Shown here: one piece after another, positions 63,925-64,000 of the stretch
How the letters are laid out: every line of letters starts with the position of its first letter
Position numbering within the stretch: the stretch's first letter is position 1
Source: Lyngbya sp. HA4199-MV5
GTDB taxonomy: Bacteria; Cyanobacteriota; Cyanobacteriia; Leptolyngbyales; Leptolyngbyaceae
NCBI GenBank assembly: GCA_019359375.1
Contig: JAHHHL010000015.1
Coordinates: forward strand, 83,779-147,778
Length of the DNA stretch: 64,000 bases
Direction: 5' to 3'
Notes under the pieces: generated by a model
The model's database searches: none
Told to the model about the DNA's origin: nothing
Seen by the model: the letters and a program-made list of their open reading frames with translations, nothing else
Program-made: the position numbers and the translations under genes

Positions 63925-64000
63925 GTGGGGGTGTGGGGTGTGGGGTGTGGGGTGTGGGGTAGGTGGGGGGGGGGGGCCCTGCCCCCCCCCCCCACCCCCC
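63925..64000. other. low-complexity sequence at the window end, possible assembly artefact
   Basis: Four GGGGTGT units run into a homopolymer of G, then CCCTGCC and long C runs. The kinase reading frame is lost at its left boundary although residues just before (RSE) still look like family sequence. A contig end in a repeat is the simplest reading. Confidence 0.7.

Noticed and set aside
63925..64000. Tandem (GGGGTGT)n and G/C homopolymers as a CRISPR array or telomere-like sequence
   Set aside because: Units are 7 bases without spacers and recur in many gaps; the homopolymers look like an assembly end.

Overview
The window looks like cyanobacterial chromosome. The HIP1 octamer GCGATCGC is frequent, heptameric (GGGGTGT)n tracts sit between genes, and many genes have cyanobacterial character: an alternative terminal oxidase cluster with DUF2231 partners, DUF3611, SrpA-like catalase, and haemagglutinin-type exoproteins with the cyanobacterial QGCPANQGNSF tail. 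I place it in a filamentous, Leptolyngbya/Oscillatoriales-like genome by impression only. Almost every gene from 1.3 to 34 kb and from 41 to 64 kb is on the minus strand. The exceptions are a small secreted protein at the left end and three haemagglutinin-type genes.

Layout. 0-3 kb: a small secreted protein, a 122-bp MITE-like element, a compact degenerate tRNA array (Asp, Glu-like, Arg-like) whose last two members carry dispersed-repeat insertions, then an HNH nuclease unit. 3-8 kb: a DUF4132-like gene with an in-frame TGA and its small partner, two gene relics (one a deleted 6-phosphogluconate dehydrogenase) and a secreted protein. 8.6-16.3 kb: a respiratory block of two DUF2231 membrane proteins, oxidase subunits II-I-III lacking the CuA site, an HdeD-like protein, a type-II NADH dehydrogenase and haem O synthase. 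16.5-29.5 kb: GMC oxidoreductase, aquaporin, MscS channel, DUF1003, an MGH1/GH63-like glycosidase, a short-chain dehydrogenase, a general-stress-like protein and a TauE/DUF1634 pair. 30-34 kb: FUSC transporter and HlyD-type adaptor. 34.6-41.3 kb and 54.2-56.8 kb: three haemagglutinin-like exoprotein paralogues, of which only the middle one is intact. 41.5-52.6 kb: DUF3611, catalase-like peroxidase, AEC carrier, a frameshifted hydroxyacid dehydrogenase, and a malate/pyruvate block (malic enzyme, fumarase, PoxB-like oxidase, second malic enzyme). 52.8-64 kb: LuxR-type regulators, a DsbA-like protein without cysteines, a response regulator, a four-helix-bundle protein and a very large AAA/GAF/PAS histidine kinase truncated at the window edge.

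How the genes may work together. Three transcription units (haem O synthase and the respiratory genes behind it; aquaporin/GMC; short-chain dehydrogenase/glycosidase/DUF1003/MscS) start from near-identical, identically spaced promoter modules built around CTTGAGTGGTCAAG. That suggests one undescribed regulon joining an auxiliary quinol oxidase to osmotic and sugar-stress functions. The malate block could interconvert fumarate, malate, pyruvate and acetate and feed quinol to the same membrane chain.

The region is genetically restless. A 141-bp MITE family with CTAG target duplications has split one exoprotein gene and supplied the last codons of the glycosidase. A 65-90-bp hairpin family occupies seven intergenic gaps, three copies containing a second, 22-bp repeat that also sits inside a tRNA-like gene. 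At least six genes are broken by an in-frame stop, a frameshift, a deletion or an insertion. The last ~75 bases are low-complexity and may be an assembly artefact.
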